Shown here piece after piece: positions 7,659-15,119 of a stretch of DNA of 26,835 nt. Under the pieces are notes generated by a model. That model did no database searches. It worked only from the letters and a program-made list of their open reading frames with translations, and had not been told where the DNA came from. A program made the position numbers and the translations under genes. This stretch comes from an uncultured Synechococcaceae cyanobacterium. Lineage in GTDB: Bacteria > Cyanobacteriota > Cyanobacteriia > PCC-6307 > Cyanobiaceae. Numbering within the stretch: the stretch's first letter is position 1; each line of letters starts with the position of its first letter. The stretch is from NCBI GenBank assembly GCA_902538695.1, contig CACBGC010000006.1, positions 1 through 26,835 of the forward strand, written 5' to 3'.

Positions 7659-8458
7659 AAATTTACCTCTGGTTTTTTATTTTTGTTAAACCATTCGTTG
7701 TAATCAGATTCTTCTTCAACAATTATGGAGGCTCTCATTCCTCCATGATATGGACCACATAACTCTGCGCAAATTATCGGATATTTTCCTACTTTTGTTG
7801 GAGTGAAATTTAGAATAGTCGGTTGTCCAGGAATAATATCCTGTTTAATTCTGAACTCTGGTACCCAAAAAGCATGAATCACATCTTTGGATTCCATTTT
7901 CATTGATACTTTTTGATCAACAGGAACGTGTAGTTCTCCTGATATGAAATTACCCTTGGGATAATTGAATAGAAATGCAAATTGCATAGCTGAAACTTCA
8001 ATTGATAAATTATTTATTGCTATTTCATTATTAGAGTTTTGACTTATTCCAGCCCAAATTTTTTCATTACTAGAACTCATCATTTCGTGGTTATGATTTA
8101 GTTCAGTCATCCCTCCCATCCGATCGTAGATGTTGTAGCTGTATAAACCTATTAATAAAACAATTATTGAAGGGATAATTGTCCATACAATTTCTAAGCT
8201 TAAATTTCCCTCTAAAGCTATGCCATCGCCTATCTGATCATTTCTTTTTCTAAACTTAAATAAGCTATATATAACAGCTATTGTCATTCCTATAAAAATG
8301 ATTAATCCAATGATGAAAAGAATTTTAAAGAGTTCATCGTAAATTGGTGCATTAATACTTGCTTCCGCTGGAAGCAAATTTACATTAAAACCAATCCAAA
8401 AAGATATAGCAAAAACTAGGGAAATAATTAGTATTAAATAAATGTTTTTATCTAACAA
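7655..8458 (-). CDS. ctaC: Cytochrome c oxidase subunit II
   Basis: A 267-residue subunit that accepts electrons from cytochrome c or plastocyanin at the CuA centre. All CuA ligands are present: His195, Cys230, Glu232, Cys234, His238 and Met241 (CAELCGPYHGGM). There are three hydrophobic segments (about 5-24, 45-67 and 91-110); the first may be a cleaved signal. A Met/His-rich linker (about 114-127, MGGMTELNHNHEMM) precedes the cupredoxin domain. The start is TTG at 8456-8458: an in-frame stop lies at 8480-8482 and no ATG lies between, and AGAGAT a few bases upstream could be the ribosome site. First gene of the oxidase operon. Confidence 0.95.
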   Translation of the reverse strand: MLDKNIYLILIISLVFAISFWIGFNVNLLPAEASINAPIYDELFKILFIIGLIIFIGMTIAVIYSLFKFRKRNDQIGDGIALEGNLSLEIVWTIIPSIIVLLIGLYSYNIYDRMGGMTELNHNHEMMSSSNEKIWAGISQNSNNEIAINNLSIEVSAMQFAFLFNYPKGNFISGELHVPVDQKVSMKMESKDVIHAFWVPEFRIKQDIIPGQPTILNFTPTKVGKYPIICAELCGPYHGGMRASIIVEEESDYNEWFNKNKKPEVNL

Positions 8459-8673
8459 TTGATCTCTAAAAATTTGTATTTATATCCTCAAGATATTCAA
8501 TTTTTTTAATCCTGCATCCTTTGTTAAAAGAAAATCATTTAAATTCACAACTTCTTAAGATTTTTGAAATAAAAGGCGTATTATTAATAACTTTTTTGAG
8601 TTAATTGTCAGGGAAAAAAGATTAAATAAGTAAATTATTTTTTAAATTAAACATATTAATTTTTAATTAATGT
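8459..8673. promoter_or_regulatory. Divergent ctaC/ctaA control region
   Basis: This 215-bp non-coding, very AT-rich stretch separates ctaC (left, minus) from ctaA (right, plus) and must hold the starts of both transcripts unless they read in from elsewhere. I find no clear paired -35/-10, no NtcA-type GTA-N8-TAC site and no RNA gene. A 7-bp inverted repeat with a 3-nt loop (ATTAATT and AATTAAT, 8655-8671) sits directly before the ctaA TTG, but its composition makes it weak evidence. It is the longest gene-free stretch in the window. Confidence 0.5.
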
Positions 8674-9648
8674 TTGGTTTTTGAATCTAATTTATTATGC
8701 AAAATAATAGGTTTTATCCATTTGATTAATAGCCAATTATATAAATCAAAATATCTGACAATTTTTAAAGGGTTGGGAAGTCATAGTGTATTTGCACTTA
8801 TCGCACTAATCGTAATTGGAGGTTCTACGAGAGTAATGGATGCAGGACTTGCCTGTCCAGATTGGCCATTATGTTATGGATCTTTTTTGCCTTTTAAACA
8901 TATGAACCTAAGAGTATTTCTAGAGTGGTTTCATCGTCTAGATGCTTTTCTGGTTGGATTATTAATTCTTTTTAAATTTGCGCTTTCAATTATTTGGAAA
9001 AATGAAATTCCTAAATGGTTACCTAAAACTTATTCATTATTACTTTTTCTCGTTATTGTCCAAGGATCCTTTGGAGCTTTAACAGTAATAAACCTGCTTG
9101 ATTCATATACTGTTACTGGCCATCTTTTAATAGCTTTTCTACTTCTCATTATAACAATTTCAATAAATCAAAATTTAGAAAATGACGACATTGAAGAGCC
9201 ATTAATTTGGTGGAGAGTTTTATTTTTTGTTCCTCTTTTACTTACTCTGATTCAATCTTTTATTGGCGTAAGGCTTTCATCAACCTGGTCAGCACATATT
9301 TGCTTATCTTTTAATAAACAATGTCTAATTCTAAATACTCATAAATTATTTGCTTTTCCAATTGCTTTTTCAATTTTATTGATCATTGCTATTTCAATTT
9401 ATAAGAGAAGTTTGCTTAATGAAAATTGGAAATATCTCATAACACTTATCTTCCTCTTGTTTTCCCAAATTACTTTGGGTTTTTTAAGTCTAAAAACAAA
9501 TTTGAATGAACCTATTTTTATTATCGGCCATCAACTTAACGCCTCTTTATTTATTGCGATATTAACAACATTAATTTTTAGAAATCCTTTTACTAAAAAA
9601 GGTATAAACCACTCCTTTAATCCACAAACGGTCGGTATCAACTCATGA
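8674..9648 (+). CDS. ctaA: Heme A synthase (COX15/CtaA family)
   Basis: A 324-residue membrane enzyme that oxidises the methyl group of heme O to the formyl of heme A, the cofactor of the adjacent oxidase. About eight spans. Motifs: GGSTRVMDAGLACPDWPLCYG (split over about 49-69, with Cys61 and Cys67), EWFHRLDA at 84-91 with a heme-ligating His, a GHLL His in helix 4, ICLSFNKQC, THKLFA and GHQLNA in the second half. The start is unsure: no in-frame ATG precedes helix 1, an in-frame stop lies at 8668-8670, and TTG at 8674 is the first usable codon. It overlaps ctaB by 4 bp. Confidence 0.92.
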   Translation: MVFESNLLCKIIGFIHLINSQLYKSKYLTIFKGLGSHSVFALIALIVIGGSTRVMDAGLACPDWPLCYGSFLPFKHMNLRVFLEWFHRLDAFLVGLLILFKFALSIIWKNEIPKWLPKTYSLLLFLVIVQGSFGALTVINLLDSYTVTGHLLIAFLLLIITISINQNLENDDIEEPLIWWRVLFFVPLLLTLIQSFIGVRLSSTWSAHICLSFNKQCLILNTHKLFAFPIAFSILLIIAISIYKRSLLNENWKYLITLIFLLFSQITLGFLSLKTNLNEPIFIIGHQLNASLFIAILTTLIFRNPFTKKGINHSFNPQTVGINS

Positions 9649-10646
9649 ACAGTAGTAACTTAGAAAACTTGAACTATAAATCTTCAATTAGGGATGAAGT
9701 TGTACCTTCAAGAAAAAGATTAACTTTGCCGCCTTGGCTTGAAGTAGCAAAACCTAGATTAATCCCACTTTTACTGGCCACAACTTTAGGAGGAATGGCT
9801 TTAACAGAAGAATGGCCTTTGTCTTCCCCGAAACTTATCTGCACTTTAGGTGGAGGTGCTTTGGCAGCAGCAGCAGCAGGAGCTCTTAATTGCTTGTGGG
9901 AAATGGAATTAGATAAGAGGATGACGAGAACTAGCAAAAGAGCCTTGCCATCAGGAAAGTTGTCTTCTGAGACTGTATTTTTAGCCGCCGTATCATGTAC
10001 TTTGGCAGCTTCGATGCTTTTAGTAAGTGGTGTAAATTATTTAGCTGCGGGATTAACTCTTCTTGGTTTATTTAGCTACGTAATTTTATATACAGTTATT
10101 TTGAAACCTCGTACAACAAAAAATATTGTTTTCGGAGGAGTTGCTGGTGCGATACCTCCTTTAGTTGGTGCATCTGCTGCTACGGGACATGTAGGTCTTA
10201 GTGGTTGGTGGTTGTTTGGTTTAGTAATGTTATGGACTCCTGCTCATTTTTGGGCACTTGCAATTTTGTTGAAGGATGATTACGCATCTGTTGGTATTCC
10301 TATGCTCCCTTCTGTTAAAGGATCTGTTTTTACTGCTAAAGCGATTTCTCGTTATGGATGGGCAACAGTTTTGATGAGTATTATGGGAGTCTTTGCTTTA
10401 CCTGAAGGGGGTCTATTATACGGAATTATGCTATTGCCATTTAATGGAAGACTTTTGCAATTAATAGATGTATTAAAGAAATCTCCTGATGATCTTTTAA
10501 GAGCAAAGTCTCTTTTTAGATGGTCTATTCTCTATATGTTTGGTGTTTGTCTTTTGTTATTAATTTCCAGAACCCAACTATCTGTAGAATTTGAGCAGCA
10601 ATCTATGCAAATATTTTTATCTATAGTATCCCTGCTTAGTAATTAA
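9645..10646 (+). CDS. ctaB: Heme O synthase (protoheme IX farnesyltransferase)
   Basis: A 333-residue UbiA-superfamily membrane enzyme that farnesylates heme B to heme O, the substrate of CtaA. The first prenyl-diphosphate motif is NCLWEMELDKRMTRT (about residues 82-96). It has Glu86 where most relatives have Asp, while Asn82 and Asp90 are kept. The second conserved block WTPAHFWALAI and the DDYASVGIPMLP stretch are clear. A hydrophilic N-terminal extension of about 30 residues precedes WLEVAKPR. The ATG overlaps the ctaA stop (ATGA), so translation of the two is coupled. The products act in sequence for the oxidase encoded on the other side of the intergenic region. Confidence 0.95.
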   Translation: MNSSNLENLNYKSSIRDEVVPSRKRLTLPPWLEVAKPRLIPLLLATTLGGMALTEEWPLSSPKLICTLGGGALAAAAAGALNCLWEMELDKRMTRTSKRALPSGKLSSETVFLAAVSCTLAASMLLVSGVNYLAAGLTLLGLFSYVILYTVILKPRTTKNIVFGGVAGAIPPLVGASAATGHVGLSGWWLFGLVMLWTPAHFWALAILLKDDYASVGIPMLPSVKGSVFTAKAISRYGWATVLMSIMGVFALPEGGLLYGIMLLPFNGRLLQLIDVLKKSPDDLLRAKSLFRWSILYMFGVCLLLLISRTQLSVEFEQQSMQIFLSIVSLLSN

Positions 10647-10683
10647 ATTGGATGTAAAATGTTCTTAGTAAATAGTAAGTTTG

Positions 10684-11700
10684 ATGAATTATATAAAAGT
10701 TAAAGGGCTCTCAAAATCTTATTCAGACATCAAGGCTTTAAAAAATTTATCGATGGAAATTGAAGCTGGCACATTATTCGGAATACTAGGTCCAAATGGT
10801 GCTGGCAAATCAACACTTATAAAAATACTCGCTACTTTAATAGAGCCTGATAGTGGAGAAGTTTTAATAAATAATATAAATCTGATAAAAAATTCAAGGA
10901 AAATTAGAGAATTAATTGGTTATGTTGCCCAGGAAATTGCTCTTGATAAAATATTGACTGGACGAGAACTTTTGGATTTTCAATCAGATTTATATCACAT
11001 CAACAAAAACAAAAAATTTGAAAGGATAAAAAAATTAATAGATCAATTAGAAATGAATGATTGGATTGACCGTAAGTGTGGAACTTATTCAGGGGGAATG
11101 AAAAGAAGAATAGATCTGGCAGCCGGACTTTTACATTTGCCCAAGGTATTAATATTGGATGAACCTACAGTTGGTTTAGATATTGAAAGTAGAAATATAA
11201 TATGGCAACTTTTGAAAGATTTGAGAAATAGTGGAATGACTATTATTTTAAGTAGTCACTATCTTGATGAAATAGATAAATTGGCAGACAGATTAGTGAT
11301 AATTGATGATGGAAGAGTTATAGCAAAAGGTACTCCTGAAGAACTGAAAAATAAATTAGGAGGAGATAGGATAACTTTGAAAGTAAGAGAATTTAGTAAT
11401 CAGGAAGAAGCAAAAAATATATGCCAAATTTTATCTTCAATAGATGGAATTAGTCAGATTATCATAAATGAAGCTCAAGGTTTCTCGATAAATTTTGTAG
11501 CAGATAAGGAAAAAGATTTACTTACGAAGCTTAAAGTAGAATTGGCCTTCTCAAAGTTTGAAATTTTTTCTCTTACCCAAAGTCAGCCAAGCTTGGATGA
11601 TGTATATCTTCAGGCAACCGGGAAAACATTATTGGATGCTGAAATTTCTATGGCAGGGAAAAGAGACCTTAAAAAGGAATCAAAGCAATCAATGCGATAA
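10684..11700 (+). CDS. ABC transporter ATP-binding protein (ABC-2/DrrA type)
   Basis: A 338-residue ATPase of the CcmA/DrrA class (COG1131). Walker A is GPNGAGKST (residues 36-44), the signature YSGGMKRR (about 137-144), Walker B VLILDEPTVGLD (about 156-167) and the H-loop SSHYLDE. A C-terminal extension of about 110 residues is the usual one of this class. I chose the ATG at 10684; a TTG immediately before it would add one residue. It follows ctaB by 37 bp and precedes an ABC-2 permease by 47 bp, so the pair forms one exporter. The substrate is unknown. The position after ctaA-ctaB hints at, but does not prove, a role tied to oxidase or heme. Confidence 0.88.
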   Translation: MNYIKVKGLSKSYSDIKALKNLSMEIEAGTLFGILGPNGAGKSTLIKILATLIEPDSGEVLINNINLIKNSRKIRELIGYVAQEIALDKILTGRELLDFQSDLYHINKNKKFERIKKLIDQLEMNDWIDRKCGTYSGGMKRRIDLAAGLLHLPKVLILDEPTVGLDIESRNIIWQLLKDLRNSGMTIILSSHYLDEIDKLADRLVIIDDGRVIAKGTPEELKNKLGGDRITLKVREFSNQEEAKNICQILSSIDGISQIIINEAQGFSINFVADKEKDLLTKLKVELAFSKFEIFSLTQSQPSLDDVYLQATGKTLLDAEISMAGKRDLKKESKQSMR

Positions 11701-11747
11701 AAAACTTCTGGTTAAATAACTATAATGAAAATTAATTACTGCTAATT

Positions 11748-12572
11748 ATGGAATTGCAACAGTATAATTTATTTTTTTTATATCAAGAAACATTTGCCTT
11801 AACAAAGAGATTATTTATTCAATTAAAAAGAAGACCATCAACTCTTTTTGCTGGAATATTACAACCTATAATTTGGCTTTTTTTATTTGGGGCATTATTC
11901 TCAAAAGCTCCTGAAGGTTTTTTACCAGGTGTTGATTCTTATGGGAATTTTTTAGGGGCGGGACTTATTGTTTTTACTGCTTTTAGCGGAGCCCTAAATT
12001 CTGGTCTGCCTTTAATGTTTGATAGAGAGTTTGGATTCCTTAATAGATTACTTGTGGCTCCTTTAAATAGTAGATTATCCATAGTTTTATCTTCTTTTTT
12101 TTACATAACAATTCTGAGCTTTGTTCAGAGTATCGTAATAATGGTTGTTTCATACATTTTGGGTTATGGATGGCCCAACTTATATGGTTTAGGAATTGTA
12201 TTTACAACACTAATTCTATTAGTTCTTTTTGTGACATCTATAAGTTTATGTTTAGCATTTGTTCTGCCCGGACATATTGAATTAATCGCTCTTATATTTG
12301 TGATAAATTTACCTCTTCTTTTTGCAAGCACTGCTTTAGCTCCAATTTCTTTCATGCCAAATTGGCTGGGGTGGTTAGCTTCATTAAATCCATTAACTTT
12401 TGCTATTGAACCTATTCGGACTGCTTATACAGAAACTATGAATTTAGAAATAGTGGCTTTACATGCCCCATATGGTGATTTAACTTGTAAGAGTTGTATA
12501 TCAATTTTATTTTCTTTAACAGTTTTTTCCTTGATTATTATAAGGCCTCTGTTAAATAGAAAGTTAAATTAA
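11748..12572 (+). CDS. ABC-2 type transporter permease
   Basis: A 274-residue membrane protein with about six spans, the partner of the preceding ATPase. Family patterns are the N-terminal cytoplasmic helix ending in QLKRRPSTLFAGILQPIIWL, the MFDREFGFLNRLLVAPLN coupling-helix region (about residues 85-102) and LASLNPLTFAIEPIRTAY near the C-terminus, all typical of DrrB-like exporters of drugs, lipids or glycans. The ATG is 47 bp after the ATPase stop. A TATAAT hexamer at 11721-11726 could be a weak internal promoter, but no good -35 accompanies it. The next gene begins 7 bp after the stop. Confidence 0.87.
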   Translation: MELQQYNLFFLYQETFALTKRLFIQLKRRPSTLFAGILQPIIWLFLFGALFSKAPEGFLPGVDSYGNFLGAGLIVFTAFSGALNSGLPLMFDREFGFLNRLLVAPLNSRLSIVLSSFFYITILSFVQSIVIMVVSYILGYGWPNLYGLGIVFTTLILLVLFVTSISLCLAFVLPGHIELIALIFVINLPLLFASTALAPISFMPNWLGWLASLNPLTFAIEPIRTAYTETMNLEIVALHAPYGDLTCKSCISILFSLTVFSLIIIRPLLNRKLN

Positions 12573-12579
12573 TAAATTT

Positions 12580-13053
12580 ATGCTTTTAAAAAATCATCTA
12601 ATAGAAGTTTTTAAAAAAGCCACTTCAGTAAATAATATTGTGCTTAAAGAAAATATTGTTCTTAAGTGGGTCCATAGATTTGGTATTGAATCTTTAAATG
12701 ATTTATTAATCCATAGTTCACTACAAAAAGAAAATCAGTGTGAAGAAGAAAATCAAGAACAGATCTCTTTAATTGATGAAGTACATGAAGAAAATCAAGA
12801 ACAGACCTCTTTAATTAATGAAGTGCATGAAGAAAATCAAGATCAAATTAAGCTTGAATTATCAAAAACTTTTGAAAATATTGAAGAAACAAAGTGGGAA
12901 TCAAATGGCCTGGAAACTTCTAGCAGCAATGACATATCTAGCAAAAATAAAAATTCTAATAAAATAAATCAATTTACTGAAACCCCAAAATTACCTCTAC
13001 CTTATATTAAAAATTTAAGAAAGTGGATTAACAACGATAAAAAAGCTAGTTAG
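12580..13053 (+). CDS. Hypothetical protein with internal 14-residue repeats
   Basis: A 157-residue protein I do not recognise. Three parts are visible: a basic-hydrophobic N-terminus (about 1-47, with VLKWVHRFGIESLNDLL) that could be a small helical domain, an acidic Glu/Gln-rich middle with tandem repeats (about 56-92), and a C-terminal Pro/Leu then basic stretch (LPLPYIKNLRKWINN). There is no signal or membrane segment, so it is probably cytosolic. The acidic middle is probably disordered and variable between strains, with function residing in the two ends. It starts 7 bp after the permease stop, so it is likely co-transcribed, and ends 3 bp from the convergent GroEL stop. Confidence 0.7.
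   Translation: MLLKNHLIEVFKKATSVNNIVLKENIVLKWVHRFGIESLNDLLIHSSLQKENQCEEENQEQISLIDEVHEENQEQTSLINEVHEENQDQIKLELSKTFENIEETKWESNGLETSSSNDISSKNKNSNKINQFTETPKLPLPYIKNLRKWINNDKKAS
12745..12855 (+). repeat. In-frame 42-bp tandem repeats
   Basis: Two near-identical 42-bp units (12745-12786 and 12787-12828) and a third partial one (12829-12855) encode EENQEQISLIDEVH, EENQEQTSLINEVH and EENQDQIKL. The units differ by only a few bases, so the expansion appears recent. The period is a multiple of three, so copy changes would not break the frame. Confidence 0.9.
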
Positions 13054-13058
13054 CTTTT
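13041..13058 (-). terminator. Palindromic terminator-like hairpin between convergent stops
   Basis: AAAAGCTA and TAGCTTTT form a perfect inverted repeat with a 2-nt centre (or a 7-bp stem with a 4-nt loop). It overlaps the TAG of the upstream plus-strand gene (13051-13053) and most of the groEL stop (13057-13059). Read on the minus strand the stem ends in six T's followed by ATC, a plausible Rho-independent terminator for groEL. On the plus strand only four T's follow, so termination there would be weaker. Confidence 0.55.
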
Positions 13059-14802
13059 ACATCATACCCGGCATTCCCATGCCCCCCATTCCTGGCATTC
13101 CCATGCCCCCCATTCCTGGCATTCCCATGCCCCCCATTCCCGGCATTCCCATGCCACCCATTCCTGGCATTCCCATGCCACCCATTCCTCCCATTGGATC
13201 TCCACCTGGTCCTCCAGGGGCCGCGGCTTCGGGCTCTGGAATGTCTGCCATCGCAACTTCTGTTGTGAGGAGCATAGCTGCAATAGATACTGAATCTTGA
13301 AGAGCTAATCTTATTACTTTGGTTGGATCTAATATCCCTGAATCTTTTAAATCCTCATATTTCCCTGAATTAGCATTAAAGCCTTTGTTAAGTCTTTTAA
13401 TTTCAGCGACAACTACATCTCCATTAAAACCAGCATTTTTTGCTATTTGTTTGGTGGGTTCCAAAAGGGCTTCTTTGACTATATTTATCCCTGTTCTTAA
13501 ATCAATTGAAGATGTTTCACTTAAATTTAAAAGGTCATCTGATATTTCAATTAAAGTTTGTCCTCCTCCAGAAACAACACCCTCTTCAATAGCAGCTTTC
13601 GTAGCATTAAGGGAATCTTCAATTCTCAACTTTTTATACTTCATTTCTGTTTCTGTAGCAGCTCCTACTTTGATAAGAGCTACTCCTCCGGCTAGTTTGG
13701 CTATCCTTTCATTGATTTTATCCTGATCATACTCAGATTCAGTTATATTAACTTCCCTCTTTAATTTCTCTACTCGCGCTTTAACTAAATCTTTAGTGTC
13801 TTCGAAGGCAACAATTGTAGTTTTATCTTTTGTGATAGTTATTTTTTTTGCTTTGCCTAAATCATTAATCGATACTTTATCAAGTGGCATCGATTTATCT
13901 TCGCTAATTAACTTAGCCCCTGTAAGAATTGCAATATCTTCAAGGGCAGCTTTTCTTCTCTCACCAAATAACGGAGCTCTCACGGAAGCTACATTTAAAA
14001 CCCCACTATTCTTATTCAAAACCAGAGTGGTTAAAGCCTCTCCTTCAATATCTTCAGCAAGAATTAGAAAAGGTGAGCCTGCCTTTTGAATTTCTTCAAG
14101 TATTGGAACTAGATCAACTAAAGTTGAGATTTTTTGATCAGTTATTAATATTTTTGGGTTTTCAAGTTCACAAACTTGTCTTTCTTGGTCTGTTACGAAA
14201 TATGGAGAACTATAACCTCTATCAAAAGACATTCCTTCAGTAATATCTAATTCTGTTTCTAATGATTGAGATTCTTCAACAGTTATTACACCATCTGAAG
14301 TAACAATATCCATTGCTTTCGAAATTATAGATCCAATTTCTTCATCACCTCCAGCACTAACTGTTGCAACTTTTTGGATATCAGGACCACTTAATGAAAT
14401 ACTTTTGGAACTTAATTTTTCTAAGACAAAAGCTAGGCCTGCCTCCATACCTTTTTTTAACTCCATAGGGTTGGCACCAGAAGCAATATTTTTTAATCCC
14501 TCCTTAACCATCTTCTGAGTCAAAATGGTTGCTGTTGTTGTCCCATCACCAGCACTTTCTTTTGTCTTGGATGCAACTTGTTCTATTAATTTCGCACCTA
14601 AATTAGAAATAGGGTTTTCAATCTCGATCTCTTTAGCAACTGTAGATCCATCTCTTACTATATCCGGCGAACCAAATTTCTTTTCTATTACAACGTTTTT
14701 TGCTTTTGGCCCAATAGTAACCTTTACTGCATCAGCTACAAAATTCACACCTTTTTCTAGTGCTTCTCTTGATTCATTAGAAAAACTTAACTGTTTAGCC
14801 AT
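13057..14802 (-). CDS. groL2: Chaperonin GroEL, second-type copy with extended Gly/Met tail
   Basis: A 581-residue 60-kDa chaperonin that forms ATP-driven folding rings. The family core is intact: TIGPKAKNVVIEKKFG (about 30-45), DGSTVAKEIE, AGDGTTTATIL (about 85-95) and VVSGGGQTLIEI (about 410). No groES lies beside it, which in picocyanobacteria marks the second, solitary groEL; the '2' label is inferred from that. The C-terminus is unusually long: five GGMGMPGM units in place of the usual short GGM tail. No CIRCE element (TTAGCACTC inverted repeat) is visible upstream, so HrcA control is unlikely here. The ATG at 14802 starts the canonical MAK. Confidence 0.95.
   Translation of the reverse strand: MAKQLSFSNESREALEKGVNFVADAVKVTIGPKAKNVVIEKKFGSPDIVRDGSTVAKEIEIENPISNLGAKLIEQVASKTKESAGDGTTTATILTQKMVKEGLKNIASGANPMELKKGMEAGLAFVLEKLSSKSISLSGPDIQKVATVSAGGDEEIGSIISKAMDIVTSDGVITVEESQSLETELDITEGMSFDRGYSSPYFVTDQERQVCELENPKILITDQKISTLVDLVPILEEIQKAGSPFLILAEDIEGEALTTLVLNKNSGVLNVASVRAPLFGERRKAALEDIAILTGAKLISEDKSMPLDKVSINDLGKAKKITITKDKTTIVAFEDTKDLVKARVEKLKREVNITESEYDQDKINERIAKLAGGVALIKVGAATETEMKYKKLRIEDSLNATKAAIEEGVVSGGGQTLIEISDDLLNLSETSSIDLRTGINIVKEALLEPTKQIAKNAGFNGDVVVAEIKRLNKGFNANSGKYEDLKDSGILDPTKVIRLALQDSVSIAAMLLTTEVAMADIPEPEAAAPGGPGGDPMGGMGGMGMPGMGGMGMPGMGGMGMPGMGGMGMPGMGGMGMPGMM
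13070..13189. repeat. Five 24-bp tandem repeats in the groEL tail
   Basis: Five contiguous 24-bp units start at 13070, 13094, 13118, 13142 and 13166. They differ only at a few third-codon-type positions (CCCCCC or CCACCC; ATTCCT or ATTCCC). On the coding strand each encodes one GGMGMPGM block. The patch is much richer in G+C than the surrounding DNA. Confidence 0.93.
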
Positions 14803-14823
14803 GTTTATTCAATCTTTAGTCTT

Positions 14824-14829
14824 ATTCTA
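14824..14829 (-). promoter_or_regulatory. Candidate -10 box for groEL
   Basis: The minus strand reads TAGAAT here, 21 bp before the groEL ATG. The same bases form one arm of a 6-bp inverted repeat (ATTCTA 14824-14829, TAGAAT 14838-14843, 8-nt spacer). No clear -35 was found. Position is sensible, evidence is modest. Confidence 0.35.
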
Positions 14830-14933
14830 ATCTCCCATAGAATCATTTTTAAGGGATATTTAATTAAGTGGGGAAAGCCGAATTTCTTTTAATGAGACAT
14901 ACAAATTAACTCAAATAAGAGTATCTTTAAGTT

Positions 14934-15119
14934 ATGGAAGAAACAAATAATCTTATTTTTACTCTTACCGCAATCCTCGCGATTGCTATGACATTAATAT
15001 ACTTTCCTTTAAGATTTTTCTTGACATTAACTGCTAGAAGTCGAAGACTTAAACTTTTACAAAAAATTAGAAGGTTAAGAGATGAATTGGGCCAACCTTA
15101 TAAAAGTAAAAGTACATGA
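14934..15119 (+). CDS. Small conserved-looking single-span membrane protein
   Basis: A 61-residue protein of unknown function. One long hydrophobic segment (about residues 7-32, with a central PLRFF) is followed by a strongly basic helix (TARSRRLKLLQKIRRLRDELG), which would place the tail in the cytoplasm by the positive-inside rule. The ATG has room for a promoter in the 131-bp gap it shares with divergent groEL. The TGA at 15117-15119 directly touches the fabG stop on the other strand. The clear amphipathic layout and its fit between neighbours argue that it is real despite its size. Confidence 0.72.
   Translation: MEETNNLIFTLTAILAIAMTLIYFPLRFFLTLTARSRRLKLLQKIRRLRDELGQPYKSKST

Noticed and set aside
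13079..13300. Open frames on the plus strand and in the second minus-strand frame across the groEL tail (Pro/Ile-rich and Trp/Glu-rich repeats)
   Set aside because: They are shadows of the 24-bp tandem repeat, which keeps several frames open; the groEL frame has full family support.
14803..14933. CIRCE element or small RNA upstream of groEL
   Set aside because: No TTAGCACTC/GAGTGCTAA inverted repeat is present, and no stable G+C-rich fold or known sRNA motif was recognised by eye.
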